A stretch of 45,515 nt of DNA, taken from positions 1 to 45,515 of IMG/VR virus record IMGVR_UViG_3300047552_000557; one strand, 5' to 3'. This DNA is from a virus. Under the pieces are notes generated by a model. That model saw nothing but the letters and a program-made list of their open reading frames with translations. It did not search any database and was not told the origin of the DNA. The position numbers and the translations under genes were made by a program. How positions within the stretch are numbered: position 1 is the first letter of the stretch; each line of letters starts with the position of its first letter. This document shows positions 20,401 to 26,785 of the stretch, piece after piece.

Positions 20401-20435
20401 AACCCTGCTTTACGAGAACCTTTTTTATTAATCAT
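8433..20435 (-). CDS. Giant 4000-residue polyvalent virion protein with two HExxH peptidase-like motifs and a phosphoribosyltransferase domain
   Basis: One gene fills about a quarter of the genome. In order it shows: a Pro-rich N-terminus; hydrophobic Gly/Ala stretches near residues 240-400; long charged regions; a zinc-peptidase-like HEAWH near 1299; an LPD1-type region (DFGFRGGEFGNW, then LNGELGIAFGARGHGG, then LAHEWYHALDDYLG near 1818); an EIQSDWHQKG / MAWTTGEQQSQRYNLSK module near 2380-2490; a PRPP-binding motif IIIDDVVTQGGT near 2863 typical of phosphoribosyltransferases; a conserved helical region; and a membrane-like segment near 3700. Such polyvalent proteins are packaged and injected with phage DNA (family knowledge). 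Injection, and action on host defence or metabolism, is inferred here. Start and stop both overlap neighbouring genes (ATGA, TAATG). Confidence 0.85.
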   Translation of the reverse strand: MINKKGSRKAGLTPEEQDFLYNYDVKVGNQPKGGRGPLLLPENFYNDMKKFLPEEPPPPLNTPPYTNPLPVAPVPYANIPETESPLDLAGLIQQPITNIPKPEPTVLESREWFTDTKAPTPTYVKTPKVENKPLYPGGTLEKYDTYLERQPWYKKILMPRSYEQGLEEGSERTNFDRILPDVVTPAMKIANTAGRLRPYGDENADIFDMAYERGIEDRESELYQKKGWWGQKAQDLSSAIGSTTTGMLIGGPVGAATVSANLTVMGVTAAGNYMYQAEKEGATPEDAAVYGIIMGTAEALTEKMFGFIPGGKFFEDMPLLSTEYKKSLKELGKWGLKRASGEAVEEVVMEPIGEISRRITYKPDPEWIGYWRDGKLGEGGLFNVKDMTEAGVYGFIIGGMFSATGVVSQIPTAQHIAQNIQNDLLVASNMPDGHASKEMAQAIVTNPDAIDPEMYQDFVNQLDKDIQTENVIRTGETPLEEMPIETEETKEISEDLAKLQAPQKYTLYGQEFELTFEERQKVIDLRRSEYKKIVASGTSKTDAQPIADEIARKYAQEIVDGRTQPVKKIQDYYNPLTKAEKQALKQPKQPATREYTEADLKRAKELLGEQPIPKTEGPKIVKPFVPERIQKQPVLEKSKIEDVKDPQLTYKIKRAIESTAFEKAMTKMGYDTLEDKDRNKTNKKVSKPMFTHQGEEFRYWEEKYKNKLLNDKKFIENIKNKYYEEIEANKRAKIVNDSYGKEDWQVPKDIYIERSALPEKLVAESHKRVIEKALKEGKVIPEEVLRDYPELAKVTKKSNTFKEFKKYLSSPGGREELISDTKQKGYDRAKEILVSDYIADNPELEDEREKLNSIVDETFPELVGKVKDVFPDEYDDDLVTKKPDVLVEEPKPAVSEPKKDTTKKKPVTKMKSGYVEHVFMDSATGQPYKIKVLGSTYGNLAASPTVTGGHAKGTPQDKIKTDSKRIQILHAPSGLYAGKTFTNKINAQRFIRYIVDNVEIPDTEMAFAEMFRDENFKKWYDASFDYFNAGNQTLGLTEYLRQVESKQLKPEELLDLLDYKGLTVHGYSYDQRQKIARELITQLGEESEPLTKEQKYELEKEIERLKIRRNKMSDTKYETKAKKERVIADIDSDIRAQQATLAKNNTREYLKVDYSRVGKLEVRNNAEAVAEIFKKLSIKIADQTKPPVLEREPKTLEPPKVEPEPTAGYSKEVQDEFNNAFKYMKNFNINMGTSILVDAKTPFQMGLADMMKALGTKVVFFEGEGVVGGWYSKELDKTIFVNTRRGETSDAKSHLVFTVGHEAWHSFKHSYPDLTQELTEYMISTVSDKNLATYTSMLTGGKTYTDNLTKEMVVDEMVADAFGEKFTDKTFWEGLEKKNRTLFQKLSDIVKNLFSSLKKYYSGNLLTSEQIKRANIAFTDIVEKIVADTAGVKLGVKSEVKGEKLEEKIEEKVEVAKPKVTKPKTEIKDFGEKIGGARKDTWANKAMVIEDLNNMTDREAAKYVTKDNIWPKIDYEKLIEDGMHKTTAYFVKLVRDSLPAKIPIVASPEENRAYREAYITYIGQVRDAVSKVKDMGDIKNLFDNIYVANGYYVKPTTQYGMGEWKGDMKVRHFIENKTIAAMRPSVYDVSRAESKIEKTGWPAKQELWKKDIVIAENTKTGLWEIRKSYKILVDGFADKVEAETYLENTLRPTLVKAVEKPEVPNIPQLKSIKRDGIDYRNGKDITPEKFLADFGFRGGEFGNWNNQAERQASLNYAYDAFRDLAAVLELDPINMSLNGELGIAFGARGHGGKDAAVAHYEPSKVVINLTKIKGAGSLAHEWYHALDDYLGRISGDKSSAMPYVTTGVTKNTKLAPNIVELLKNLTNTMYERPMTKEEYFDSTKERITSYEKKLDLALDNAEKTLLRGGTRWVYDRKLKERVEQPIPMATDKQLQDFKDARKILDLEKIAKIYKEVREKDMDAEEFKWMGMYKEWANDSRQELTEEAFNSKKRTKITNYVTEAKNIDTIFNPNKKYWAEDVELAARAFGAYVQDKLGTKKSDYLVHSHKNGFSDMFKPYPEGGERGVINMRFGELFKALRKDAAIMKLSDSDIKYSVSKQSPIFYSKMQQVITDKMSKTSDWKTVMGIVNSGAKKEEIYWSGIEQYLKDKVKVDKQELLDWLKANEIKIKEIASYGSDNEVQYSWVINEYREDSQFFKTEEEMLDALEDVKRKYRDAYTIDSEEGKYLKVIWPEDYSSVHYKYYADQETDYGLDPSGYYLVSDYASFARNYYKTWEELVEGAEESIDYWVKSAFESSVTYGREEPGGENYDTSGRYEDETLREGDYTDYQTVLLQLEDAPAVPGRDTYRHSHWESSNILAHARFDTRIDKDGKKVLFIEEIQSDWHQKGLEEGYRDTEDFRKIAKEVEALGLAMSSTSGATIRAAGGSEELANRFMSTFISGPSTSAVPDAPFKATWHELALKRLIKYAADNNFDKMAWTTGEQQSQRYNLSKDVDNIHVAATDTPDRYRLIAYKDGVKVFSDMDIDSIKKLKKYVGADITKKVLAGQEEFKGDDLKIGGHGMRVFYDQKLKNFLDKYVKQWDKDNGVGVVELPTYELGTRRYEGTKLDIEQLEKLKDKELLQAQSFKFWEENKFKTDLDILEYEEYLLDEVNALIYDIEDVGLEVAYNRLESELKNNNSFARKSDFIHYLGAKVRFDEVVLTQQGIDITPNMKKSLPENGQPLFSVDKVWPANFPKMEIMINLSRFKDKTNGNYELWYKAKRGDVRAAVTLIDKVIKTDKIRELGKQYPDAILVPVHAEEVAGRNVLPLAFASRIARITGQEIDNDIVQSNRAHRTDKSKLERLIQKVAFDGEVKSGYNYIIIDDVVTQGGTIKGLRNHILENGGNVVAVVAIAPGYAAPLQLSLTPETKNKLEVKFDGQINNLLNEYGIAKDVGELTEAEGRSLLRQVRNANDFRNKITKTAQADNPRTDGENVSFSVDKYEGLAKEGAEQRYGDAYVRNQTLFDKLIAALKHTKTSFERGRFDKLERGSVYSEVREKLQALLKSRNIALGLTIEDMSYVLKDLKTEEFDIFVRKVIFDDLLETAKEGKAVPYGYETAEEIQAELDLLEPHLTTAIRGALFDRAIMWNKLKREYTDAMHSVGFKVEDRLTRKNYYRHVVIDYYNVKYGGANLGQKLKTPTGASFLKQRSGSQLDISRDYLVVEGEVMVQMRNDIEKAKMIKYLDSSEHNILDELKAQAKSENKSNFNAIIESELADPKAPVDELGRPISETELVVKKYNQLLAMSFSRLATFAQRGELWGKHEYPDVHRALRSRNNTDVDTDNVNRMYEYLGELSKQGNAELGVREARTVLKYTSLKREFIKQKLGKKYKTWENLIPSTHIDWQPRKGNAMYAVYSIPDRLAQDLINELLTTLNINKSQLKKETVVGKEYKSLVLPKELVATLESLIPPNNQEGIEKILRGSIRYWKVYQLLSPRRYLKYNIRNLSGDADHVFFGNPKGFIKVPQAVIELRDVMYKNKQMDGDILAFFERGGMQSFLQVQEMGDINRLKMFADKFTADKRLSTLPLRIIQGYWRGVRLSTDYREAILRYANFLSFKEQILAGTLRNYGGSIKSEVDAIKNVDDKAYKLANELLGAYDDVSLQGQYLADRVAYFYRFVETNARFYIRAFRNTMNDTGFMAAVGRSTLLGGKKLGFGLAVNLGKAVFGAFALTVLFDLWNTLLFKDDEDKLPESIKSRSHIMLGRTPDGRIMYFSRLGALSEFLEWFGLGNVLGDIRDLISGRRTIKEKTTEALKSPVNKAVGMSFPILKTAGEAAAGVTFFPDVFERKTIRDRGQYLARSFALGPEYDLLNKIPSKGYVGSFLELFVYTIDEREAAYNDIISEKYRFLENNKLETGAGKTLTYSDKSNALYNYKKAIKYGDRDLADYWIGRYAELGGTRKGLKISLASLSPAYQVPKGRWGEFVRSLNSEDRDKLRQAVEYYNDVISGRMMSEDEEGED

Positions 20436-21949
20436 TTAAGAACCTCCTTCTTGCCTCCCACTACCTCATTTATAGGGTACTTGGCCATAAGAGCCGCTAC
20501 TACATCTTGATCCACATCTGGATTCTCTTTGAGTCTCAATAGATAAGAGGCAAGGGCTGCATGTGCTCCTTTTTTAATGAATTTAGTTTTAGAAGTCACA
20601 TCTGCGCCGGGTTTACTTACAAGACCCGTTTTTTCGGCACCCTCAATAACTTCTGAGCCTAACAAATCCTCACCTGTAGAAGTCTTGGTTGTTACCTCTT
20701 CCATATATTGATCTTGTATAAACTTATCAAATCTATCAAAAGCCTTGTAGTCAAAACTTTCTTTGTCTATCTTTTTGGATTCCAAAAATTTTTTTAACTG
20801 TTCGGCTTTTTCAGTGTTCATCTTTTCAGCGTTAAGGTTTGCCGAAGATAGATTCTCTAAAGCGGCGGTATTTCTCTCATACGCTTGCATGTTCTTATAT
20901 AGATTATCCGCTATTTTGCTATTTAGTTCAGCTTTCAATTTAGCAGGAAGATTAGCCGCCTCAACCTTCTTCATGGCTGCCTCTGTTGCCGCTTTATCAC
21001 CTTTTGCAACCGCCTCTTTAAGTTCTGCAATTTCTTTGCTCTCTGCATATTGAACTGTTATTTTGTCTAGTTCATTCTTAAGTACCATAGAGTCATATGT
21101 GAGGGCTTTTTCTGCTATTCCTGGCGCGCTTATACTTATATCCTGTGAATATTTACCCATCAAGGCAGGACTGCCCATAATCTTCATAGCCCTTGCCGCA
21201 TATAGGTATGGCAACAGTGGATCATTCCTATCAATCTTTTCTCTTCTCATTATTTCTGCCGCATAGTCTTGTCTATATGCCCTAACGGTATTAAGCATTT
21301 CAGGAGGCATCGACTCATAAACAGTTTTATACTGTCTAGCAACAGGAGATAGCGCTACTCCATATTGTGCTATTTCTTGATTCCTTAGTCTGTCCTCTGC
21401 TCCTGCGAAGGTATTTATTCTGTTCCTAGATTCACCCTGATTCATTTGGTATTCATTATAAGCCTGCTGTCTAAATGGCAATGACACATTAAGAGCCGCT
21501 TGTGTCATAAGTTCATCTGACCTATTACTATATAGTCTTCCAGCGTTAACCATTTGATTTTTAACTCCAGTAATTGCTGATTGCCTAGCCGCTTTATACC
21601 CAGGGTCATTCTCATAGTCGAAGTTAAAAGGTTTAATGTTGTCATAGGCAGTTAAGGCGGTGTTTGTTCTTTGCTCATTTATGTTTGTGAGTGGAGGTTG
21701 CAACCCTGTCTGTGATTGAGTGCCTTGCATAACTCCTTGTGGTGGCGGAATCTTTCCGACGGGTAAACCAGGCAGTTGGTTTACTTGCTGTGGAGTTCCG
21801 ACAATTTGTTGTGATTTAAGTCCCGCAAATGCTTGCGGCCCGATTGTTCCCGAAGGCAAGGGTTGCGTCTGGATGCTACTGTTCAACGCTTGTTGCTTCT
21901 GCTCTAGTGTTGCAATTGGTGATTTCTTTAATTTGTCAATTACTGACAT
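20432..21949 (-). CDS. Internal virion / ejection protein
   Basis: The 505-residue product is Gln/Pro-rich in its first 100 residues (PLPSGTIGPQAFAG, LPGLPVGKIPPPQG). It is then helical with many Gln, Ala and Arg (NDPGYKAARQSAITGVKNQM, LYSNRSDELMTQAALNV). The pattern of small residues and the statement-like 'DPGYKAAR...SNR..ELM.QAALN' block resemble podovirus inner-core or ejection proteins. A second half rich in Ala/Glu/Lys suggests long coiled helices. Its gene lies between the tail propeller and the giant polyvalent protein, the usual place for proteins ejected ahead of DNA. It overlaps the giant gene's start by 4 nt. I do not assign a precise family. Confidence 0.65.
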   Translation of the reverse strand: MSVIDKLKKSPIATLEQKQQALNSSIQTQPLPSGTIGPQAFAGLKSQQIVGTPQQVNQLPGLPVGKIPPPQGVMQGTQSQTGLQPPLTNINEQRTNTALTAYDNIKPFNFDYENDPGYKAARQSAITGVKNQMVNAGRLYSNRSDELMTQAALNVSLPFRQQAYNEYQMNQGESRNRINTFAGAEDRLRNQEIAQYGVALSPVARQYKTVYESMPPEMLNTVRAYRQDYAAEIMRREKIDRNDPLLPYLYAARAMKIMGSPALMGKYSQDISISAPGIAEKALTYDSMVLKNELDKITVQYAESKEIAELKEAVAKGDKAATEAAMKKVEAANLPAKLKAELNSKIADNLYKNMQAYERNTAALENLSSANLNAEKMNTEKAEQLKKFLESKKIDKESFDYKAFDRFDKFIQDQYMEEVTTKTSTGEDLLGSEVIEGAEKTGLVSKPGADVTSKTKFIKKGAHAALASYLLRLKENPDVDQDVVAALMAKYPINEVVGGKKEVLK

Positions 21950-21961
21950 ATGATCGCCTCC

Positions 21962-23356
21962 TTATCTTGATTTTACTCTAACGTGAGGTTCTAGATAGTG
22001 GATTGTACACGGGCCAACCCCACTAAATTTGAGTCTGTGACCATCCACTTCTTGCAAAATATCGGTAGGTATCATAACTACATCGTGCTGTGTGTCTGCA
22101 CTCGCAGTTAAATCATACAGATTTGCAAAGTCATTGCCATAAGACGTAACACTATACTCTACTTTTAACGTGCTATTTGCAGGGAGGTCAACACTAAGCC
22201 AATACTCCTTAATTGTTTTTCTAGCTTTTATCGGAATGGGATTCCGTATTCCCGTTATATGGTACCAACTAATTGGTGCAGTGTTGTTTACGGTTCCGTC
22301 TTCTAGTTTTTCTATTTTTCCATCTTTGGTAAAGCCATATATGTTATTTCCAATATTAACAAATTGCAAATACCCTTTATCGTGTGAAGGATACCAGGTC
22401 TTTTTTCCTACGTCATATCTTATTACCATGTTATTAGTTGTGGCACTCTGTCCATATGGTATTGACAAATAGATGTAATCGTCTTTTGCCCCCGCACAAA
22501 TTAAACTTCTTAAGTTATAGTTTATATTTGTCAAATACCCCTTTATTTTATCGGATATATCGTACGGCATCCCCCCCGTGAACACTTTGAATTTGTTGTA
22601 GTCCATGAAGTATAAGCTACCTCCATGCTCTACGACGCTATTGTTAGAAATGCAACCCGCTCTTATCGGATTGGATGTTTGATAATTTTCTGTAGTTCTA
22701 CCATATACCAAGTGCATTGTTGCCTCTGACCAAGCTATAACTATATCATTATACGCAAAAAGAGCCGTTCCGTCCCCTTCCATACCTACCAATATTTCTT
22801 CCCCTGCGTCTCCTACTGTAGTCCAGTCTGTGGGATCTCCACTTGCACAAAATGATAATGTCTTTCCATTTAGTATGAAAAGTCTCGTGTCATCAACAGC
22901 TATTAGCTTACCTATCGGAGCATCTGTTAAATCTATAACGTCAACTCCGTCATAGGCGTATCTATCCAACCCTGTAACAAATACCGTATACTGTCTAGCC
23001 TGTGTAGATAATTCAGCTATGTCCACAGTATCCCCACTTAAAGCGGTTATAACCACTTGAAAATGTGAACCATTCCAACGTTTAAGTGTTGTATCGTCAA
23101 CTATATACAAATGTTCGTTATTTCTTACTCCTGCCCCCTTAAATACTTGCAGTGGGTTTGTATCAGTGCCAAATTGTAGAGTGTTTCCCTTCCTAGTTGA
23201 GAGTGCAGGGAAATTATCACTTCCAGTATTAGAACTGTCAACAGCCTCGTTACCTTTTATCTCGAAAGGCGTCAATTCCGTATTGACGCCTCCCCCTAAC
23301 CTTACTATTTCTTCTGCTTTATTCGTATACCTTAAGGTCTTACCCCAATATGCCAT
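21962..23356 (-). CDS. Beta-propeller tail hub/stabilisation protein, P22 gp10-like
   Basis: The 464-residue protein is beta-rich with repeated short strands of propeller type: LYIVDDTTLKRWNGSHF, TRLFILNGKTLSFCASG, GSLYFMDYNKFKVFTGGM, NNIYGFTKDGKIEKL. It begins with a Gly-rich region (LGGGVNTELTPFEIKGNEAV) typical of phage head-closure propellers. Such proteins cap the short tail and stabilise packaged DNA (P22 gp10 and relatives). It follows directly after the gp4-like adaptor gene, matching the P22 order. No enzymatic motif is seen. The call rests on fold pattern and neighbours rather than on a unique motif. Confidence 0.7.
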   Translation of the reverse strand: MAYWGKTLRYTNKAEEIVRLGGGVNTELTPFEIKGNEAVDSSNTGSDNFPALSTRKGNTLQFGTDTNPLQVFKGAGVRNNEHLYIVDDTTLKRWNGSHFQVVITALSGDTVDIAELSTQARQYTVFVTGLDRYAYDGVDVIDLTDAPIGKLIAVDDTRLFILNGKTLSFCASGDPTDWTTVGDAGEEILVGMEGDGTALFAYNDIVIAWSEATMHLVYGRTTENYQTSNPIRAGCISNNSVVEHGGSLYFMDYNKFKVFTGGMPYDISDKIKGYLTNINYNLRSLICAGAKDDYIYLSIPYGQSATTNNMVIRYDVGKKTWYPSHDKGYLQFVNIGNNIYGFTKDGKIEKLEDGTVNNTAPISWYHITGIRNPIPIKARKTIKEYWLSVDLPANSTLKVEYSVTSYGNDFANLYDLTASADTQHDVVMIPTDILQEVDGHRLKFSGVGPCTIHYLEPHVRVKSR

Positions 23357-23359
23357 TGT

Positions 23360-24019
23360 CTACCACCTTTCTTCACATTCTCGGGTTGTTAGTGGTGCGT
23401 TATCGTTCCTATCGGAGAGGGACTGTACAACAGTCTTTAACAGTTCGTCATATTTTGCCTGCCAGTAATCCGCAATTTCGGTGTCAGGATGATGTCCCTG
23501 ATTTGCTAACTCGACTATCAACCCATACTTAAGTAAGTTATGGTAATCAGGTTCGAGTTCTGGCTCTTCTGATAGTGAACTGACCGACAACGCTTTTGGT
23601 CTTTTATAATAGTAAATTATTATTTTCCTATCCGCAGCCTCGACCGCTCTCTCGTCGTCGAGTAGCCAATAGGTACCCTGTTCAGTAGCTCCGAAATACT
23701 GACCAAATGTTATGTCGTCTTCTATTCCTGCGTATTTGTATTCCTCAAATTCTGTTGCTAAATCATCTTTGGCTACCATTATTTTTGTTATGTCACTAAT
23801 TTTAGCATAAGGCGGCAACGAATAAAATACGTTTACCTCTCCTGATAGTATGTTTGATGTAGTTATATCCTCGTATACGGCTAGCTCTAGTCTTACTCGT
23901 TTCATTTTTATATAGGTTTCGGTTAACACGTTGTTGAGGTCTGCAACCTTATCTGCCGTACTGACAGAATTTTTGATCTTGCGACTGGCATAGTCTATAA
24001 TCTCTTGTACTGTAGACAT
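23360..24019 (-). CDS. Head-to-tail adaptor, P22 gp4-like
   Basis: The 219-residue product starts with a helix-rich segment (MSTVQEIIDYASRKI, LNNVLTETYIKMKRVRLELA). This precedes a beta section (YEDITTSNILSGEVNVFYSL) and ends in helical residues, including a YHNLLKYGLIVELANQG stretch. Phage adaptor proteins that bind the portal ring and extend the neck have this pattern. Position just before the propeller gene supports the call. A good ribosome binding site precedes the ATG. The three-gene order adaptor, propeller, ejection protein implies a short-tailed particle. Confidence 0.7.
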   Translation of the reverse strand: MSTVQEIIDYASRKIKNSVSTADKVADLNNVLTETYIKMKRVRLELAVYEDITTSNILSGEVNVFYSLPPYAKISDITKIMVAKDDLATEFEEYKYAGIEDDITFGQYFGATEQGTYWLLDDERAVEAADRKIIIYYYKRPKALSVSSLSEEPELEPDYHNLLKYGLIVELANQGHHPDTEIADYWQAKYDELLKTVVQSLSDRNDNAPLTTRECEERW

Positions 24020-24032
24020 AGTTAGCCTCCTT

Positions 24033-25121
24033 CTATTTGAGGGTTGAGGTGCCTAGATATGCAGAGGTTATCTCTTCGGTACCCTTATATATGTTAATTA
24101 TTTGGCTTTCACCTAGAAAAATATTAAATCCTGGTTTTGGAGTTGTGAATATATCTACGTCAATATTGTTTCCACTATCTATGGAACTATAAGCTGTTAT
24201 AGAACCTGTTCCCACTTTCTCCATGTATGTTATGTCGCAATAAGTTAACTCAATGTCTTGCATTGTGGTTATTTTGTAGGTTGTTGCTCCTAAGTAATTT
24301 TTGATAAGTAGATTATAACTTAGGTTACCGTACATCTGTATATCATCACAGGTGAAACCGCTTAAAGTTAAAACCGTTTCTTTGGAATTTGAACCGACTA
24401 CCTTAACACTGTTGAAACTTGTATCATAGCATATTATATCGCAGGTGTTATCACCCACAATCTCTAAGTCATAGTAGGTATTTGGATAAGCACCCACGCT
24501 AAAAGACGAGTCATATGAGTTCAATATTATCTTAGAGGTGCCTGCATTTACATTCGAAGTCCAACCCCAACCATCAGCGTTTATTACGGAACTCCCTAGA
24601 TATAAAGTCGGATAATTAGACCCTCTAGATACATTACCGCAGTTAATAGTATAATCATTTGTGTATATAGCGCCTCCGGTATTACAATCAAACTCTATAA
24701 TTCCAGTAACTGTAATGTCACTTAAAATATTAAAAACTACTCCGCTTGAAATTGTATTTACTGTGAGTTGTGAGAAGGTTTTATCAGGTGCTGTAAAATT
24801 AACTGTAGCTAGTGCAGGAATGTTATCCCAGTATATGTATTTAGTAGGGTTGGTAGTCATATCACTAATAAACATTACATCGCCTTTAGTCGTTATATTC
24901 CCATTAAAGTATGGGGCATCAGTTACCCCAGTCCAATCCACAGATTTGCACGTTAAATCCCCCGATACCGTTTGTCCTGAAATCGAAAAACTGTTAGCAG
25001 TGAAAAACACATCGTCTGTATTGCCAGGAACACTCTCCCCGCCCGCTCCTCCATCCGTAGCTGACCAATGCACTATTGATGATACTGACCCGCCATCGCC
25101 TACCCAAAATCTGTCACCCAT
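24033..25121 (-). CDS. Beta-rich surface/tail protein of the RFWVGDGG type
   Basis: The 362-residue protein opens with MGDRFWVGDGGSVSS..HWSATDGG.G...P..DDVFF, a recognisable start of secreted or virion surface proteins (RFWVGG.G.W...HWS..SGG). Later strands are regular and Asn/Ser/Thr-rich (YDLEIVGDNTCDIICYDTSF), so a beta-helix-like solenoid is likely. No lyase residues are seen. It lies between a tailspike-like gene and the adaptor. Host-surface contact is inferred from fold type and place. Confidence 0.6.
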   Translation of the reverse strand: MGDRFWVGDGGSVSSIVHWSATDGGAGGESVPGNTDDVFFTANSFSISGQTVSGDLTCKSVDWTGVTDAPYFNGNITTKGDVMFISDMTTNPTKYIYWDNIPALATVNFTAPDKTFSQLTVNTISSGVVFNILSDITVTGIIEFDCNTGGAIYTNDYTINCGNVSRGSNYPTLYLGSSVINADGWGWTSNVNAGTSKIILNSYDSSFSVGAYPNTYYDLEIVGDNTCDIICYDTSFNSVKVVGSNSKETVLTLSGFTCDDIQMYGNLSYNLLIKNYLGATTYKITTMQDIELTYCDITYMEKVGTGSITAYSSIDSGNNIDVDIFTTPKPGFNIFLGESQIINIYKGTEEITSAYLGTSTLK

Positions 25122-25143
25122 CTAATGTATACCCCCCTTAATC

Positions 25144-26208
25144 CTATGTCCACTGTGCATACAGTGTTAAATCAGCGGCCGCCATTTGGAAAGTGTCACT
25201 TGGATACCATGTTGTGCCTCCGCCATTAGCTTGTGTATTCCAGGAGTCGAAAGTGTGTCCTGTTTTTGTAAAGGTATTAGCTTCTACATCGACATACTCG
25301 TCCTCTACTCGGTAGGTATAGTCGGGAGCTCTTCCACCATCAGCAGTATTGGCATCATATGTCAATAGGTACTGTCCGCCTGTTGCAGTGCAGAAATACA
25401 AGGTCTTAGCATCCTTTGATACTAGAGCATTGTAAGCTACAAGTGGCATCCTCAAAATCTTAGTATCAAGTAGTGTGTCAACCTGCCTCCACTGTGGCAA
25501 CCCTCCCGTAGCTTTCATGGCTAGAACATAGTCCGAGAAACTTTTAGGTAGTCGAACAAAGGTTCCGCCCGCATCAATGTATCCAATGTCTCCCGGAATA
25601 GTAAGCACGGCTTTTATACCATCCGCCCATTCTGGTCCCGTCTCATCATCTTTCATGGTCATAACTTGACCGGTAGTCCCTTTTGGAAGAGCCGCTTGGT
25701 CTCCGTTCTCGTCGGTGTATAAAATGTCCCCAGGGTTGGCCATTACCGATTGTGTGCTATCAATCCATTCTGGCGCAGTAGCTCCACTATTGACCGCTAG
25801 TATTTGTCCTGCTGTCCCTATCGGTAATTTTGTATCCGCGGCAGGGCCCCTATAAAGCGTATCACCTTCGGTACTTAACACCGATAATGCTGACTCTCCG
25901 AATTGGTTAATGGTTAACGATATACCTGTAAAGCTAGAGTTATCACCCCACAAAAACAACCCATTAAAAGAGGATGCTGTCACAGTTACGTTGTCAACCT
26001 TATATACGCCTGTTGGAAAATAAAGACTTTTACCCCCCGCTGTGGAAAGTGCTGCAAGTGCGGCGGTTATCGCTACTGAATCGTCGGTATGCCCATCCCC
26101 TAAAGCACCATAACTTTTAACTGAAATTATCCCCAAAACTGAAACAAAGTAGGTCTCTAATTGAGCCTGACTTGCATATCTTGACAATACTTCTCGTGCT
26201 GTGGTCAT
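25144..26208 (-). CDS. Tailspike/fibre protein: pectate-lyase-like head, three repeats, C-terminal InlB B-type repeat
   Basis: The 354-residue protein is mosaic. Residues about 28-100 match the start of pectate-lyase-3 beta-helices (SVKSYGALGDGHTDDSVAI, then YFPTGVYKV), but the helix is cut short. Three units of about 45 residues follow, each of form GD(T/I)..Y....LP.G..GQ(I/V)......P(E/Q)W. The last 60 residues form a Listeria-Bacteroides/InlB B-type repeat (HTFDSWNTQANGGGTTWYPS, then LTLYAQWT). InlB repeats occur on bacterial surfaces, and having one at a fibre tip suggests capture from a host adhesin and a binding role (inference). Catalytic lyase residues are not visible. Confidence 0.75.
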   Translation of the reverse strand: MTTAREVLSRYASQAQLETYFVSVLGIISVKSYGALGDGHTDDSVAITAALAALSTAGGKSLYFPTGVYKVDNVTVTASSFNGLFLWGDNSSFTGISLTINQFGESALSVLSTEGDTLYRGPAADTKLPIGTAGQILAVNSGATAPEWIDSTQSVMANPGDILYTDENGDQAALPKGTTGQVMTMKDDETGPEWADGIKAVLTIPGDIGYIDAGGTFVRLPKSFSDYVLAMKATGGLPQWRQVDTLLDTKILRMPLVAYNALVSKDAKTLYFCTATGGQYLLTYDANTADGGRAPDYTYRVEDEYVDVEANTFTKTGHTFDSWNTQANGGGTTWYPSDTFQMAAADLTLYAQWT

Positions 26209-26220
26209 AGGTTCGCCTCC

Positions 26221-26568
26221 TTACACAGATATTAATTGATATGCAACTGATACTGTAGCCCCGTTGACGTCCTCGGTTGCTACAACTTTAAACTGTTCTG
26301 GCAATCCTGCAATAAATTTAGCTTTGGATGCCGCGGCTCCTGAAATGCCCATAAGAATATTATTAATGTCATACATATCAATATAGGTGTCTGTCTCCGG
26401 AACCCTACCTTGTATTTTGATAGTCCAAGTTCCCGCTCCTGCTGTAAGGTTAAGGAATAGTATCATAGCATTGTGACCCTTTATTTCTTGCATAGGACTT
26501 GTCGCAGATGCTGTTATTCCTGAAAATAAAACTTTCGGATTGCCTCTTGGCAATTGTACAAATTCCAT
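26221..26568 (-). CDS. Small virion-associated beta protein
   Basis: The 115-residue protein is almost all beta by composition, with Gly/Ala turns (LNLTAGAGTWTIKIQGRV, GATVSVAYQLISV). It lacks Cys and charged helices. It resembles small Ig-like or jelly-roll virion decorations but no family can be named. It has its own strong ribosome binding site and sits among fibre-type genes. A parallel TWTIKIQGR-like motif recurs in the neighbouring 245-residue protein (GTWIIQLYKG), so both may fold alike. Confidence 0.5.
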   Translation of the reverse strand: MEFVQLPRGNPKVLFSGITASATSPMQEIKGHNAMILFLNLTAGAGTWTIKIQGRVPETDTYIDMYDINNILMGISGAAASKAKFIAGLPEQFKVVATEDVNGATVSVAYQLISV

Positions 26569-26574
26569 AATAAA

Positions 26575-26757
26575 TCACTTCTCCTTTTTCTTAAATTTTT
26601 TAGCGCAATTAAGCTCTTGACCTTTGTTCTCGTGGGTATTTCCACAATACAAACACAATTTACTGCTTAATTCAGGTGTGGTTTTTTGTAACCTTAGTTC
26701 TTCTAGTATATCGTATAAAAGCCGTTGGGTTGTATCAAATCTTGTTATGTCGTACAT
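26575..26757 (-). CDS. Small zinc-ribbon-like hypothetical protein
   Basis: About 60 residues from MYDITRFDTTQRLLYDILEE at 26757. A helix (RLLYDILEELRLQK) precedes a CLYCGNTH....C cluster and a basic tail (KKFKKKEK). The upstream ATG-like start at 26799 is rejected because a purine run (GGGGG) sits just before 26757 and the longer form would overlap the previous gene more. A Cys-bearing intracellular-type protein inside the fibre block is odd. It may be a chaperone or assembly factor. Confidence 0.5.
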   Translation of the reverse strand: MYDITRFDTTQRLLYDILEELRLQKTTPELSSKLCLYCGNTHENKGQELNCAKKFKKKEK

Positions 26758-26785
26758 TTTAAACCCCCTACTTAGTATGTATATT

